64,000 nt of DNA, from contig NZ_JBCNKR010000004.1 of the NCBI RefSeq assembly GCF_039595935.1, positions 1,487,001-1,551,000 on the forward strand, written 5' to 3'. Each line of letters begins with the position of its first letter. The first letter of the stretch is position 1. Positions 17,138 to 26,088 of this stretch are shown here, in pieces. The notes under the pieces were generated by a model. That model was not told where the DNA came from. It made no database searches and saw nothing but the letters and a program-made list of their open reading frames with translations. The DNA is from Flavobacterium sp. GTDB taxonomy: Bacteria > Bacteroidota > Bacteroidia > Flavobacteriales > Flavobacteriaceae. A program made the position numbers and the translations under genes.

Positions 17138-18514
17138 TCACTCTGTCGTAAAACAAGAAGCAGGTAAATTAGCCTTATTAAACAAATCAGACTGCGTGGT
17201 ATTTCCCCATGCAAATCTCACTTTTGCAGGGTTTGGCACTTTTTTACTTATCAAAATCACCTGATTATTTTTGATTGAAGCTTCTGCAGGAACAAAAACT
17301 CCATCAGCTCCGGCGACTTCAAATTGATTCGAAATTTTGTTTTTAAAGTACAATCCGTCAGCATAATCAAAAGAAACGATTACTTTGTTTTTCTCAATTT
17401 TTATTTCTTTAAAAAGCGGGCCATTAACCAAATTTGAATTCACTTTATAAACTTCGGCTAAAGCCAGATTTGCCAGACGAATTCCGACTGATTTTTTATT
17501 CTTTGGATGAATATCAATCGTATCCGAAATATCCGAAGTCAAAACCATTCCTGTTTTCGGAATTTCTTTTAAAATCTTTCTTTGAGAATTTCTAACCGTT
17601 ACGTTTGAGAAATTATTTGTTCCTGTTTTATAAGGTGCAATTTGAACGAAATAAAAAGGAAATTCGTCATTCCAGTTTTTTCTCCACGAAGTAATTAAGG
17701 CGCCTAAAGTTTTATCATAAACCAAAGAACCAACATTTGATTCGCCCTGATACCAAATTGTTCCTGCAATTTTAAAACCTACAATTGGAGCAATCATAGC
17801 ATTATAGGCACGTCCGGGTTGGTGCGGACCATATTCTTGTTCGCTTAGTTTTTTGGCATTTTCTAATAAAATGGGATTGTTTTGGATAACTTCTTCCGGC
17901 ATCCAGATTTCTGCAGGAGTTCCGCCCCAGTTGGAAGAAATTAAACCAATTGGAACATTTTTTAAATCTTCGCGTAAACGTTTTGCAAAAAAGTAGCCAA
18001 CGGCGCTGAAATATTTCATAGTTTCCGGAGTCGATTCAACCCAATTTCCTAATACATTATTCTGCGGACTTGTCGCTGTAGATTTAGAAACGGTAAAAAA
18101 ACGGATATTCGGATTTGCAGCATTTTTTACTTCTTCATCACCATTTTCGATTCCCCAGCTTGCCGACATTTCCATGTTGGATTGTCCGGAACAAATCCAG
18201 ACTTCACCAATTAAAATATTTTTTAAAACAACTTCATTATATCCTTTTATTGAAATTATATAAGGTCCGCCTGCTTCGGGAGTTTTAATGGTAAGTTCCC
18301 ATTTGGCCAGATTGCTTGCAACGGTTTTATATTCCTGATTATTCCAGCTTGAAACTAACTTTATTTCTTCTTTCGGATTTGCCCAGCCCCAGATTTTTAC
18401 TCCAGAATTGCGCTGTAAAACCATATTGTCTCCAAAGATATTCGGAAGCGTAACATTTGCCGTTGCTGAAAAGCAAATCATTAAAAAGAAAACGAATAGT
18501 AAATTATTTTTCAT
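17138..18514 (-). CDS. SGNH-type carbohydrate O-acetylesterase (sialate O-acetylesterase family)
   Basis: The 458-residue protein has a signal peptide (FSATANVTLP). The family opening NIFGDNMVLQR is followed by a jelly-roll insert, then EVWICSGQSNMEMS with nucleophile Ser112 in GQSNM. IAGTIWYQGESNVG follows, then DIHPKNKKSVGIRLA near the end supplying the His/Asp. Proteins of this family remove acetyl groups from sugars, and in plant-polysaccharide loci they often act on acetylated hemicellulose. It overlaps the upstream CE2 gene by 11 nt, so the two esterases form an operon. Acetyl-mannan is the likely substrate, by context. Confidence 0.88.
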   Translation of the reverse strand: MKNNLLFVFFLMICFSATANVTLPNIFGDNMVLQRNSGVKIWGWANPKEEIKLVSSWNNQEYKTVASNLAKWELTIKTPEAGGPYIISIKGYNEVVLKNILIGEVWICSGQSNMEMSASWGIENGDEEVKNAANPNIRFFTVSKSTATSPQNNVLGNWVESTPETMKYFSAVGYFFAKRLREDLKNVPIGLISSNWGGTPAEIWMPEEVIQNNPILLENAKKLSEQEYGPHQPGRAYNAMIAPIVGFKIAGTIWYQGESNVGSLVYDKTLGALITSWRKNWNDEFPFYFVQIAPYKTGTNNFSNVTVRNSQRKILKEIPKTGMVLTSDISDTIDIHPKNKKSVGIRLANLALAEVYKVNSNLVNGPLFKEIKIEKNKVIVSFDYADGLYFKNKISNQFEVAGADGVFVPAEASIKNNQVILISKKVPNPAKVRFAWGNTTQSDLFNKANLPASCFTTE

Positions 18515-19595
18515 TTAAAAGCTTTTTTAAAAATGGAGCATATTGATCGGCCATAACTTTTTCATCTGCCACATCCGGATGACCTAAACAACCTTTTGGT
18601 GTCATGGGTTTAAATTTGAAAATCTGAATGGGTTTGTGCTGTTTATCTTCCGCGAAAGCGTTTTTTACTTTATTCAGACAATCTTCAAAAACAACTGCTC
18701 TGTCTCCGCCAACCATTGGGCTGTTTGTAATTACAATCTGAGCATTTGGATTGTGTTCGTAGAGCATTTTTATAAAGTTGATGTAATTCGAAACATATTT
18801 TTCGGGATTAAAAGGCAGGCGTTCTTTCTTTCCATCTCCGCCAGAAAAATCATTTGTTCCTAAAGCAATGCTGATAATATTGGGCTGAAAAGCAAAATCG
18901 TATTTAGGTTTTGACGGATCTTTTGTCAAATAAAGATTTTGATAGATATCCGGCATTATGGCTTCGTCTTTATTTTCATCGTTCCAGTTTCTGTAAATTC
19001 CAATTCCAGAAACGCAGCTCATCAAATAATCAGCATTAATTTCTCTGGCCGCACTTGGTCCGTATGCGTAATAACCGTTATGATGATCCATATATTCACC
19101 TTCATTACATGGAATATCAGACGAATCGCTGGCCGCTCCGCAAGTAATGGAATCGCCGATAAACTCAATTTTCTTTTTCTTTTTAGACGAAATTGACGTC
19201 AGTTTTGCAGTTGTTCCGGCAAAGAGAATATTACCACTTTGAGCTTCGGTATTTTTATAGATTTCTAAATGATGTTCTTTTTTGTTTGAAGTGATTTTTA
19301 TTGGAAATGATTGTACTGAACCTTTTTCAATTTTGATTTTTCCAATATATTTTCCATCCAAAACCAGCTGAACATAATTATGATGTTCGTATGAATCAAC
19401 GCTTTGAAGTGAAATTGAACATTCATTTCCTGTAAAATTAAAAGATACAGAAGATGCGGTTCCGATTAAAATAACCTGATTGTTTTGAAGTTTATCAACT
19501 CTTCCGTTATAAAGAAAAGTATTTTTATTTTGCGATGTCGAAATAATCGAAATCAGCAAAAACAAAATTAAAAGTGCATTTTTTTTGAGAAACAT
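18504..19595 (-). CDS. CE2-family acetylesterase (jelly-roll plus SGNH hydrolase)
   Basis: The 363-residue protein has a signal peptide (LISIISTSQ). The N-terminal jelly-roll (about residues 28-135) precedes an SGNH hydrolase domain with IEFIGDSITCGAA (Ser149), ISIALGTNDFSGGD and GCLGHPDVADEK (catalytic His/Asp region). This two-domain order is that of carbohydrate esterase family 2. CE2 enzymes deacetylate xylan and glucomannan, mainly at O-6. Together with the next gene it would unmask acetylated glucomannan for the mannanases and GH3. Confidence 0.9.
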   Translation of the reverse strand: MFLKKNALLILFLLISIISTSQNKNTFLYNGRVDKLQNNQVILIGTASSVSFNFTGNECSISLQSVDSYEHHNYVQLVLDGKYIGKIKIEKGSVQSFPIKITSNKKEHHLEIYKNTEAQSGNILFAGTTAKLTSISSKKKKKIEFIGDSITCGAASDSSDIPCNEGEYMDHHNGYYAYGPSAAREINADYLMSCVSGIGIYRNWNDENKDEAIMPDIYQNLYLTKDPSKPKYDFAFQPNIISIALGTNDFSGGDGKKERLPFNPEKYVSNYINFIKMLYEHNPNAQIVITNSPMVGGDRAVVFEDCLNKVKNAFAEDKQHKPIQIFKFKPMTPKGCLGHPDVADEKVMADQYAPFLKKLLNEK

Positions 19596-19626
19596 AATTT
19601 ATCTGTTAAAATATAAATACGATTCG

Positions 19627-19654
19627 CAAATATATTTGAAATGAACCAGACAAA
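19627..19654 (-). promoter_or_regulatory. Candidate promoter of the esterase operon
   Basis: On the minus strand TATATTTG (19627-19634) matches TAnnTTTG, with a TTTG 16 nt upstream (19651-19654). Both the elements and the 16-nt spacing are the same as in the susC promoter candidate. The -7 element lies 31 nt before the CE2 start codon. Confidence 0.5.
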
Positions 19655-19791
19655 AAGATACTAAAACATCAAAAAGTAATAAAAAAACACCACATAAACA
19701 CATCGTTTAATTGCTAATTCTTACAATTTATAATGCATTTAAAAAATAACCGGCTATTTTTATCGTTTAAATATTTTCTTACTTATAAAAA

Positions 19792-20292
19792 ATGAAAACC
19801 TACTTTTCAGTCATCTTGATTTCTTTTATTGTTTTTTCTTCTTTTACTTTTAAAGAGAAAAACAAAATTCTAATTCAAAAAGAACAATCTTCAATTGATC
19901 GGGATTCTATTATTGTTTTTGCCAAAAAATATTTGGGAACTCCTTATTTATATGCGAGCAGCAACCCGGAAAAAGGTTTTGACTGTTCTGGTTTTGTGAG
20001 TTATGTTTTTAAAAATTTTGGAATGACTTTACCGAGAAGTTCCAGCGGATATAAAAATTTAGGAACGGCATTAAAACCCGAAGATTTTAAGGTTGGAGAT
20101 ATTTTGGTTTTTTATGGCTATAAAGACAAAACCGTTATTGGTCATCTTGGTATAATTTGCGAGGCCGACGGAATGCGTTCTAAATTTATTCACGCTTCTT
20201 CAGGAAAAGCACAGCAAGTTACTATTACTTCACTTGATACAGAACATTATACAAATCGTTTTTATAAATGTATTGATGTAATTTCAAAATAA
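19792..20292 (+). CDS. NlpC/P60-family cysteine peptidase (cell-wall hydrolase)
   Basis: The 166-residue protein has an N-terminal hydrophobic export signal and one NlpC/P60 (C40) domain. The catalytic residues are readable as Cys65 in GFDCSGFVSYVF, His118 in VIGHLGI and His134 in KFIHASS. These enzymes cut peptide cross-links in peptidoglycan. There is no separate substrate-binding domain, which is common for small Bacteroidota homologues. Confidence 0.9.
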   Translation: MKTYFSVILISFIVFSSFTFKEKNKILIQKEQSSIDRDSIIVFAKKYLGTPYLYASSNPEKGFDCSGFVSYVFKNFGMTLPRSSSGYKNLGTALKPEDFKVGDILVFYGYKDKTVIGHLGIICEADGMRSKFIHASSGKAQQVTITSLDTEHYTNRFYKCIDVISK

Positions 20293-20293
20293 A

Positions 20294-20326
20294 AAAGCTC
20301 CAAATACGCAATGTATTCAGAGCTTT
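20294..20326. terminator. Hairpin between converging genes
   Basis: AAAGCTC (20294-20300) pairs with GAGCTTT (20320-20326), and AATAC with GTATT inside it. It lies between the NlpC/P60 and DUF1573 genes, which converge, so it probably ends both transcripts, although no long T-run follows. Confidence 0.55.
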
Positions 20327-20349
20327 CCACTTTATAACTAACCTTATTT

Positions 20350-20763
20350 TTAAATAACTGTCCCCTTTAAAGTAAGTATTTTTGGAGTTGTTTCAGCACT
20401 TGTAGTAACTGTAACTGTTTTTGTAAAAGCACCTTTGTTTGCTGCATTGTAAGTTGCAGTAACTTTTGCAGATTTACCAGGCTGAATTGGTTCTTTTGTA
20501 TAATCTGTCGCAGTACAACCGCATGATCCCTGAACTTGTGTAATTACAACGGCTGTTTTTCCTGTGTTTTTAAACTCATAAACAATTGCTTTTGGTGTTC
20601 CTTGCGGAATTTGTCCCACATCGATTGTTTCAGCTTTCCAAACAATTGTAGATTCTGCTGTCGAAACTTTTGTTTCAGAAACTAATGATTTTACCGGAGC
20701 AATTGCTGAAAAAGACATTAGGCTTAAAGCCAAAACCAGCATAGAAATTTTAATGATTTTCAT
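20350..20763 (-). CDS. DUF1573 secreted protein
   Basis: The 137-residue protein has a signal peptide (LALSLMSFSAIA). A DUF1573 Ig-like domain follows, with VYEFKNTGKTAVVITQ, GSCGCTATDYTKEPIQPG and a C-terminal VTVTTSAETTPKILTLKG. The family is abundant in Bacteroidota, related to ASPM/SPD-2/Hydin-like Ig folds, and has no firm function. It is divergent from a histidine kinase gene. Confidence 0.9.
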   Translation of the reverse strand: MKIIKISMLVLALSLMSFSAIAPVKSLVSETKVSTAESTIVWKAETIDVGQIPQGTPKAIVYEFKNTGKTAVVITQVQGSCGCTATDYTKEPIQPGKSAKVTATYNAANKGAFTKTVTVTTSAETTPKILTLKGTVI

Positions 20764-20804
20764 AGTTAAATATATTAATGGTTTATAGTTCGAATTTTAT
20801 ATTA

Positions 20805-20812
20805 CAAAGATA
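20805..20812 (-). promoter_or_regulatory. Candidate -7 element of the DUF1573 gene
   Basis: On the minus strand TATCTTTG fits TAnnTTTG, 41 nt before the start codon. No -33 TTG was found at the right distance. Confidence 0.4.
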
Positions 20813-20926
20813 TTTCAGACAAAAAGAAATCGCTGTTAAGCGGTTTCAAATGTTTGTTAATGACTTGTTAATCGCTGTTTTTAAGTATATTTTTGATTAA
20901 TATTACACTCTCAAAAGTCTGTTTTC

Positions 20927-22192
20927 TTGAAAATTAATAAACTCAATAGTATTATCGTTTTAGGTTTGGTCGCCATTATCAGTATTTTGGTGGCGCAATT
21001 GCTTTGGACGAAAGAAGCTTTTACGATAGAACAAAAAAAGCTGAGCCAAAAGGCACATATTGCACTTCTTGAAGTGGCTAAAAAATTGTATGAGGGAACG
21101 AGCCACGAACTACCGGCGCAAAGTCCGGTACAGAAAATTTCGAATGACTATTATATTGTAAATGTTGATAATGAATTTGAGCCTGATATTTTAGAATTTT
21201 ATCTAAAAACAGAATTCAAAAAAATGAATATTACGACCGATTTTGAATATGCGATGTACAATTGCCAGAGCGATGAAATGATTTATGGCGATTATATTTC
21301 GTTATCGAAAAAAAAATCGGAATGTAAAAAGACGGTTTATTTCCCGAAGCATAAAAATTTAGTCTACTATTTTGCGGTTCGTTTTCCGAATGAAACGACT
21401 TATTTATTTAGTTCGATGCGCTTTTGGTTTGTGCTTTCAATTATGTTGATTTTGATTTTATTGATTTACGTTTATTCGATTTTTACGCTTTTACAGCAAA
21501 AAAAATATTCTGAATTGCAGCGTGATTTTATCAATAATATGACGCATGAATTTAAAACGCCTTTGTCTTCTATTTTAATTGCTTCGAAATATTTAAGCGA
21601 ACAAAACCCGATTAAAGAGGATAAAAAACTGCATACTTATACGGAGATTATTATCAATCAAAGTAATAAACTGAATCATCATGTTGAGAAGATTTTAAAT
21701 ATTGCAAAATCAGATCATACGCCTTTAGAATTAAAAAAAGAACCGGTTTTAATTGTTCCGATTATTGAAGAAGCAATTGAAAATATTCAGCTTAAATATC
21801 CAGATGCTATTATTAATATTGAAAGTTCGTCGAAGGAATTTTTATTAGAAACTGATGTTTTTCACTTTGGAAATCTGGTTTATAATCTTTTAGATAATGC
21901 AGTTAAATACTGCAATAAAAAACCCGAAATTACGATTAAGATTGTAGAAGAAAATTCAACTTTAAAATTAGAATTTATCGATAACGGAATTGGGATTTCT
22001 TCTAAAAAATTATCTTATATCTTTGATAAGTTTTACCGTATTCAAAACGAAAAAAGTAATGAAGTAAATGGTTTTGGTCTTGGTTTATATTATGTAAAAG
22101 AAATTTGTAATTTACAGAACTGGAAAATAAAAGCCGAAAACAATACTGAAAATGGAGTTACTTTAACTTTGTCAATTCCTTATAAAAAATGA
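20927..22192 (+). CDS. Membrane sensor histidine kinase
   Basis: The 421-residue protein has a membrane segment near residues 8-26, a periplasmic sensor region of about 135 residues without a recognisable fold, and a second segment at about 167-189. The kinase core shows FINNMTHEFKTPLSSIL (phospho-acceptor His207), NLLDNAVKYC (Asn324), DNGIGIS, FDKFYRI and GFGLGLYYVKEI. The start is a TTG at 20927, because no in-frame ATG lies upstream or near the first membrane segment. It overlaps its response regulator by four bases (ATGA). The signal sensed is unknown. Confidence 0.92.
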   Translation: MKINKLNSIIVLGLVAIISILVAQLLWTKEAFTIEQKKLSQKAHIALLEVAKKLYEGTSHELPAQSPVQKISNDYYIVNVDNEFEPDILEFYLKTEFKKMNITTDFEYAMYNCQSDEMIYGDYISLSKKKSECKKTVYFPKHKNLVYYFAVRFPNETTYLFSSMRFWFVLSIMLILILLIYVYSIFTLLQQKKYSELQRDFINNMTHEFKTPLSSILIASKYLSEQNPIKEDKKLHTYTEIIINQSNKLNHHVEKILNIAKSDHTPLELKKEPVLIVPIIEEAIENIQLKYPDAIINIESSSKEFLLETDVFHFGNLVYNLLDNAVKYCNKKPEITIKIVEENSTLKLEFIDNGIGISSKKLSYIFDKFYRIQNEKSNEVNGFGLGLYYVKEICNLQNWKIKAENNTENGVTLTLSIPYKK

Positions 22193-22875
22193 AAAATTTC
22201 AAAATACTTTACACAGAAGACGACGAAACGTTAGCGTTTTTAACCAAAGATAATCTGGAGCAGAATAATTATGAAGTTATTCATTGTACCAACGGAAAAT
22301 CTGGTCTGGAGGTTTTTAAAAATGAAGATTTTGATATTTGCATTTTTGATATAATGATGCCTAAAATGGATGGTTTTCAACTGGCTGAGGAAGTGCGGAA
22401 AATCGATACTGACGTGCCTATTATTTTTCTTTCGGCAAAAACTTTAAAAGAAGATCGTATAAAAGGGCTTCGTCTTGGCGCTGATGATTATTTGGTAAAA
22501 CCTTTTAGTATTGAAGAATTAATTCTGAAAATTGAAATTTTCCTGAAACGTTCTCAAAAAAATAATAAGATTGAAAAATCGGTTTATGAAATTGGTAAAT
22601 ATCAATTTGACACCAAAAATTTTATTCTTTTTAATGATGAAGAAAAAGTAGGTCTTACACAACGAGAAGCCGAATTGTTAAAGCTTTTCATTGACAATAA
22701 AAATCTGGTTTTAAAAAGAGAACAAATCCTAACGGCACTTTGGGGAACTGATGATTATTTTATGGGAAGAAGTCTTGATGTTTTTATTTCGAGACTGCGT
22801 AAAATTTTATCTAATGAAAAGGGGATTTCTATAGAAAATCTGCACGGAATTGGGTTTAGATTTTCGATTCAATAA
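22189..22875 (+). CDS. OmpR/PhoB-family response regulator
   Basis: The 228-residue protein has a receiver domain with acidic pocket EDD (residues 10-12), phospho-acceptor Asp54 in DICIFDIMMPKMDG and Lys104 in YLVKPFS. The C-terminal winged helix (about 135-228) has TQREAELLKLF, MGRSLDVFISRLRKIL and IENLHGIGFRFS. Translation is coupled to the histidine kinase through a 4-nt overlap, so the two form one signalling pair. Targets are not evident. Confidence 0.94.
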   Translation: MKNFKILYTEDDETLAFLTKDNLEQNNYEVIHCTNGKSGLEVFKNEDFDICIFDIMMPKMDGFQLAEEVRKIDTDVPIIFLSAKTLKEDRIKGLRLGADDYLVKPFSIEELILKIEIFLKRSQKNNKIEKSVYEIGKYQFDTKNFILFNDEEKVGLTQREAELLKLFIDNKNLVLKREQILTALWGTDDYFMGRSLDVFISRLRKILSNEKGISIENLHGIGFRFSIQ

Positions 22876-22984
22876 TTACAAAGTGTATTCTTTCAAATAA
22901 TCACAATTCTGTTAAAAATAAAGAATAATCTGTAAATAGATTTTCAAAAATCTTTGTATTTTTAAAGTTCTAATTTTCTTAGAT

Positions 22985-23749
22985 ATGAAAATACATCATT
23001 TGCGAAATGCTACATTAGTAATTGAGACAGAGGAGCATGTTATTCTAGTTGACCCGATGCTAGGGAAAAGAAAAACTATTGCGCCTTTTACTATTTTCCG
23101 TTATAAGCCAAAACGAAATCCGCTTGTGGCTTTGCCAAAAAACAGCAGAGATATTTTAACCAATGTTACCCATTGTTTAATTACGCATTTACATCCCGAT
23201 CATATCGACAAAGCAGGAGAAGTTTTTTTAAGAAGAAAAAGCATTCCGGTAATTTGCAGCGCAAAAGATGAAAAAGTGCTCTTACAAAGAGGTCTTAATA
23301 TTGTACAAACTTTAGAGTATTGGGAACCTCAGCCTTTTTTAGGCGGAAGAATCATTGGTATTCCTGCCCGACATGGTTACGGCTGGATTGCAAAATTAAT
23401 GGGAAATGTAATGGGTTTTCACATCGAACTTCCTAATCAAAAATCAATTTATATTAGTTCTGATACTATTTTTACAGATGATGTTCAAAAAGCTTTGATT
23501 GAACTTAAACCGGATATTGCAACCGTTGCCTGCGGTACTGCCAGATTAGATATCGGTCAGCCTTTATTGATGCGAATGAATGATATTATGAAATTTACAA
23601 CACTCGCTCCTGGAAAAGTTTTTGCGAATCACCTTGAAGCTTTAAATCATTGCCCGACAACTCGTGAAGAATTAAGAAAAGCTTTGACTGAAAATAATCT
23701 TTTATCAAAAGTTGCCATTCCTAGTGATGGAACTAGTGTAGATTATTGA
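22985..23749 (+). CDS. Metallo-beta-lactamase-fold hydrolase (UlaG-like)
   Basis: The 254-residue cytoplasmic protein begins MKIHHLRNATLVIE, as in UlaG/YtkL-type members. It carries the metal motif THLHPDHID (His68, His70, Asp72, His73), further ligands in ARHGYG and SSDTIF, and FANHLEAL near the end. The family includes lactonases, nucleases and phosphodiesterases, and the substrate cannot be read here. Its stop lies 1 nt from the end of the converging radical SAM gene. Confidence 0.88.
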   Translation: MKIHHLRNATLVIETEEHVILVDPMLGKRKTIAPFTIFRYKPKRNPLVALPKNSRDILTNVTHCLITHLHPDHIDKAGEVFLRRKSIPVICSAKDEKVLLQRGLNIVQTLEYWEPQPFLGGRIIGIPARHGYGWIAKLMGNVMGFHIELPNQKSIYISSDTIFTDDVQKALIELKPDIATVACGTARLDIGQPLLMRMNDIMKFTTLAPGKVFANHLEALNHCPTTREELRKALTENNLLSKVAIPSDGTSVDY

Positions 23750-23750
23750 T

Positions 23751-25955
23751 TTATAAAACTAATAACCCAAATTCTCGCAAAGTATTGATGGGTTTTGAAT
23801 ACCAGAATAATTCAAAATCTTCTAAAGAAGCCTGATTTTCGAAATCATTTTTGACTTCTTGAAAAGTATAATTTTTAGTGTTTGAAATTGAAATTTTGCT
23901 CAAAATATCAATTAACCATTCGCCTTCTTCCTTACTGGTTTGGATTGTGAAACTTTCTTTTTTATCGTGAAAAGTCAGCGACATCATTTCCCAGCTTCTT
24001 CCTTTTTTTGATTTGGTAAAGATTTCTACCGAAGGTTTTCCGCCAAGCCAGACTACTTTTGCATTTGGTTTTGTGCTGAAATCATTTTGTTCTTCGAGCG
24101 CATTAAAAATAAAATCGGGATGGATTTTTGTTTTCGGAATTTTGAAATCGAACCAATCCTGCAGTTCATAATCAAAACAAATTCCGTGCATGAAATTGAA
24201 TAGCGATTTCTTTAATCCGAAGCTGAATTTATCATGATTGATTCCTGTTGAATCTGTGTATTCAATATCATTATTGGCAAAAGTTCCTATTAATTCTGTT
24301 TTTTTGGTAACACCAAATTGCTCCGGATATAATCCAACTGGACTATGAGCTGTCAATGCAAATTGATGCCAAAATCCTGACTGTAAAACTCCAGCTTCAA
24401 ACAATTGACGAACCATTTCAAGACTGTCAACTGTTTCCTGAATGGTTTGTGTTGGATATCCGTACATTAAATAAGCGTGAACCATAATTCCGGCTTCGGT
24501 AAAATTTCGGGTTACTTTGGCGACTTGTTCTACGGTTACACCTTTATCTATTAATTTCAATAATCGATCTGAAGCCACTTCTAAACCTCCCGAAACCGCA
24601 ATGCAACCTGAAGCTTTTAGCAATAAACATAAGTCTTTAGAAAAGCTTTTTTCGAATCGAATGTTTGTCCACCAGGTTACGGCTAGTTTTCTTTTTAAAA
24701 TTTCAAGAGCCAGTGCACGCATTAAAGCGGGCGGCGCGGCTTCATCAACAAAATGAAATCCGTTTTGACCTGTTTGCTCGATCAATTCTTCCATTCGGTC
24801 GCAAAGTAAACTTGCCGCTACGGGTTCGTAAACTTTAATATAATCAAGCGAAATATCGCAGAAAGTGCATTTTCCCCAATAACAGCCGTGCGCCATTGTG
24901 AGTTTATTCCAGCGTCCGTCGCTCCACATTCTGTGCATTGGATTTACAATTTCGATAACCGAAATATATTTATCCAAAGGCAGATCTGAATAATCCGGAG
25001 TTCCAACTTGTGATTGTTTGTAATCGTGTTTTAGTGAATTATTTTTATAGACAACTTCTCCATTTTCTAATAAAAATGTTCTTTTGAAATGCTTCTCGTC
25101 CCTCGACTCGGCTCGGGATGACAAATTTTCAACCAGTTCTTCAATAGGAACTTCTCCATCATCTAAAGTAATAAAATCAAAAAATTCAAAAACTCGTTTA
25201 TCTGAAAGTGAACGCAATTCGGTATTCGGGAAACCACCGCCCATTGAAATTTTAATTTCGGGATGGTTTTGTTTTACCCATTGCGCAGATCTGAAAGCAC
25301 TGTATAAATTCCCCGGAAAGGGAACAGAGATTAAGAATAATGTTGGTTTTACAGCCTCGATTTTTTCTTTTAAAATAGAGATTAAAATCAAATCGATATA
25401 AGTTAGCTCTTGCTGTAAAGCGTTGTATAATTCATCAAAAGAATTGGCGCTTCGGACTAAACGTTCGGCATATCGGCTAAAGCCAAAATTTTCATCGACA
25501 CATTCTACAATAAAATCCGAAATATCTTCGAGATATAAAGTTGCTAAATGTTTTGCTTTATCCTGAGTTCCCATGGTTCCGAAAGCCCAATCAAGTTCTT
25601 CCAACTGTGCAAAACGAGAAGCTTCGGGCAGAAAATCTTCCTGACAAATCTGCAATGCCAATGTTGGATTTTTCCCTTGCAAAAACTGAATAACAGGATC
25701 AATTGTTTTAATATATTCATCCTGCAAAGCAAAAATTCTTTTACAGTTGTCAGTTTCTGGTTGTTGGTTGATAGATTGAAATAAATCAGTCAAGCCTTTC
25801 TTTGAAAACAATTCTAAAATCACATCAATTCCCAAATCAGCCTGAACTGATTCTATATTTTTTGTATTTAGAAAACCTTTTATATACGCCGTTGCCGGAT
25901 ACGGTGTATTCAGCTGCGTAAAAGGTGGTGTAATTATAAAAAGTTTCGTTTTCAA
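23751..25955 (-). CDS. B12-binding-domain radical SAM protein
   Basis: The 734-residue protein has an N-terminal B12-binding-like Rossmann region (FIITPPFTQLNTPYPATAYI). A radical SAM core follows, with HGCYWGKCTFCD, GGLEVASDRLLKLIDKG and VHAYLMYGYPTQT. The cluster cysteines are spaced CX4CX2C, not the canonical CX3CX2C. Members modify unreactive carbon centres. The substrate is unknown, as no partner gene adjoins it. Residues around SSRAESRDE (25089-25124) look like a translated intergenic repeat inserted in frame. Confidence 0.85.
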   Translation of the reverse strand: MKTKLFIITPPFTQLNTPYPATAYIKGFLNTKNIESVQADLGIDVILELFSKKGLTDLFQSINQQPETDNCKRIFALQDEYIKTIDPVIQFLQGKNPTLALQICQEDFLPEASRFAQLEELDWAFGTMGTQDKAKHLATLYLEDISDFIVECVDENFGFSRYAERLVRSANSFDELYNALQQELTYIDLILISILKEKIEAVKPTLFLISVPFPGNLYSAFRSAQWVKQNHPEIKISMGGGFPNTELRSLSDKRVFEFFDFITLDDGEVPIEELVENLSSRAESRDEKHFKRTFLLENGEVVYKNNSLKHDYKQSQVGTPDYSDLPLDKYISVIEIVNPMHRMWSDGRWNKLTMAHGCYWGKCTFCDISLDYIKVYEPVAASLLCDRMEELIEQTGQNGFHFVDEAAPPALMRALALEILKRKLAVTWWTNIRFEKSFSKDLCLLLKASGCIAVSGGLEVASDRLLKLIDKGVTVEQVAKVTRNFTEAGIMVHAYLMYGYPTQTIQETVDSLEMVRQLFEAGVLQSGFWHQFALTAHSPVGLYPEQFGVTKKTELIGTFANNDIEYTDSTGINHDKFSFGLKKSLFNFMHGICFDYELQDWFDFKIPKTKIHPDFIFNALEEQNDFSTKPNAKVVWLGGKPSVEIFTKSKKGRSWEMMSLTFHDKKESFTIQTSKEEGEWLIDILSKISISNTKNYTFQEVKNDFENQASLEDFELFWYSKPINTLREFGLLVL
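25089..25124. repeat. Intergenic-type repeat inserted inside a coding region
   Basis: The stretch reads TCATCCCGAGCCGAGTCGAG on the minus strand and encodes SSRAESRDE in frame. It is clearly more GC-rich than the gene around it. It resembles the abundant non-coding repeats of flavobacteria. The insertion keeps the frame, lengthening a region between the B12-binding and radical SAM parts. Confidence 0.65.
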
Positions 25956-26061
25956 AAGGATTTATTTTTCTGCAAAAATACGGGATATTGGGGACTTTTT
26001 CAGGAAAAGATTTTATTCGTCTAAGTTTCGTTTTTTAAATTTTCTTTTGTAGATATTTAAT

Positions 26062-26069
26062 TACATTTG
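26062..26069 (+). promoter_or_regulatory. Candidate -7 element of the giant adhesin genes
   Basis: TACATTTG fits TAnnTTTG and lies 19 nt before the ATG at 26089. A TTTG at 26046-26049 is only 12 nt upstream, too near for a standard -33 element. Confidence 0.45.
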
Positions 26070-26088
26070 CCACAGCCAAATTATTAAA

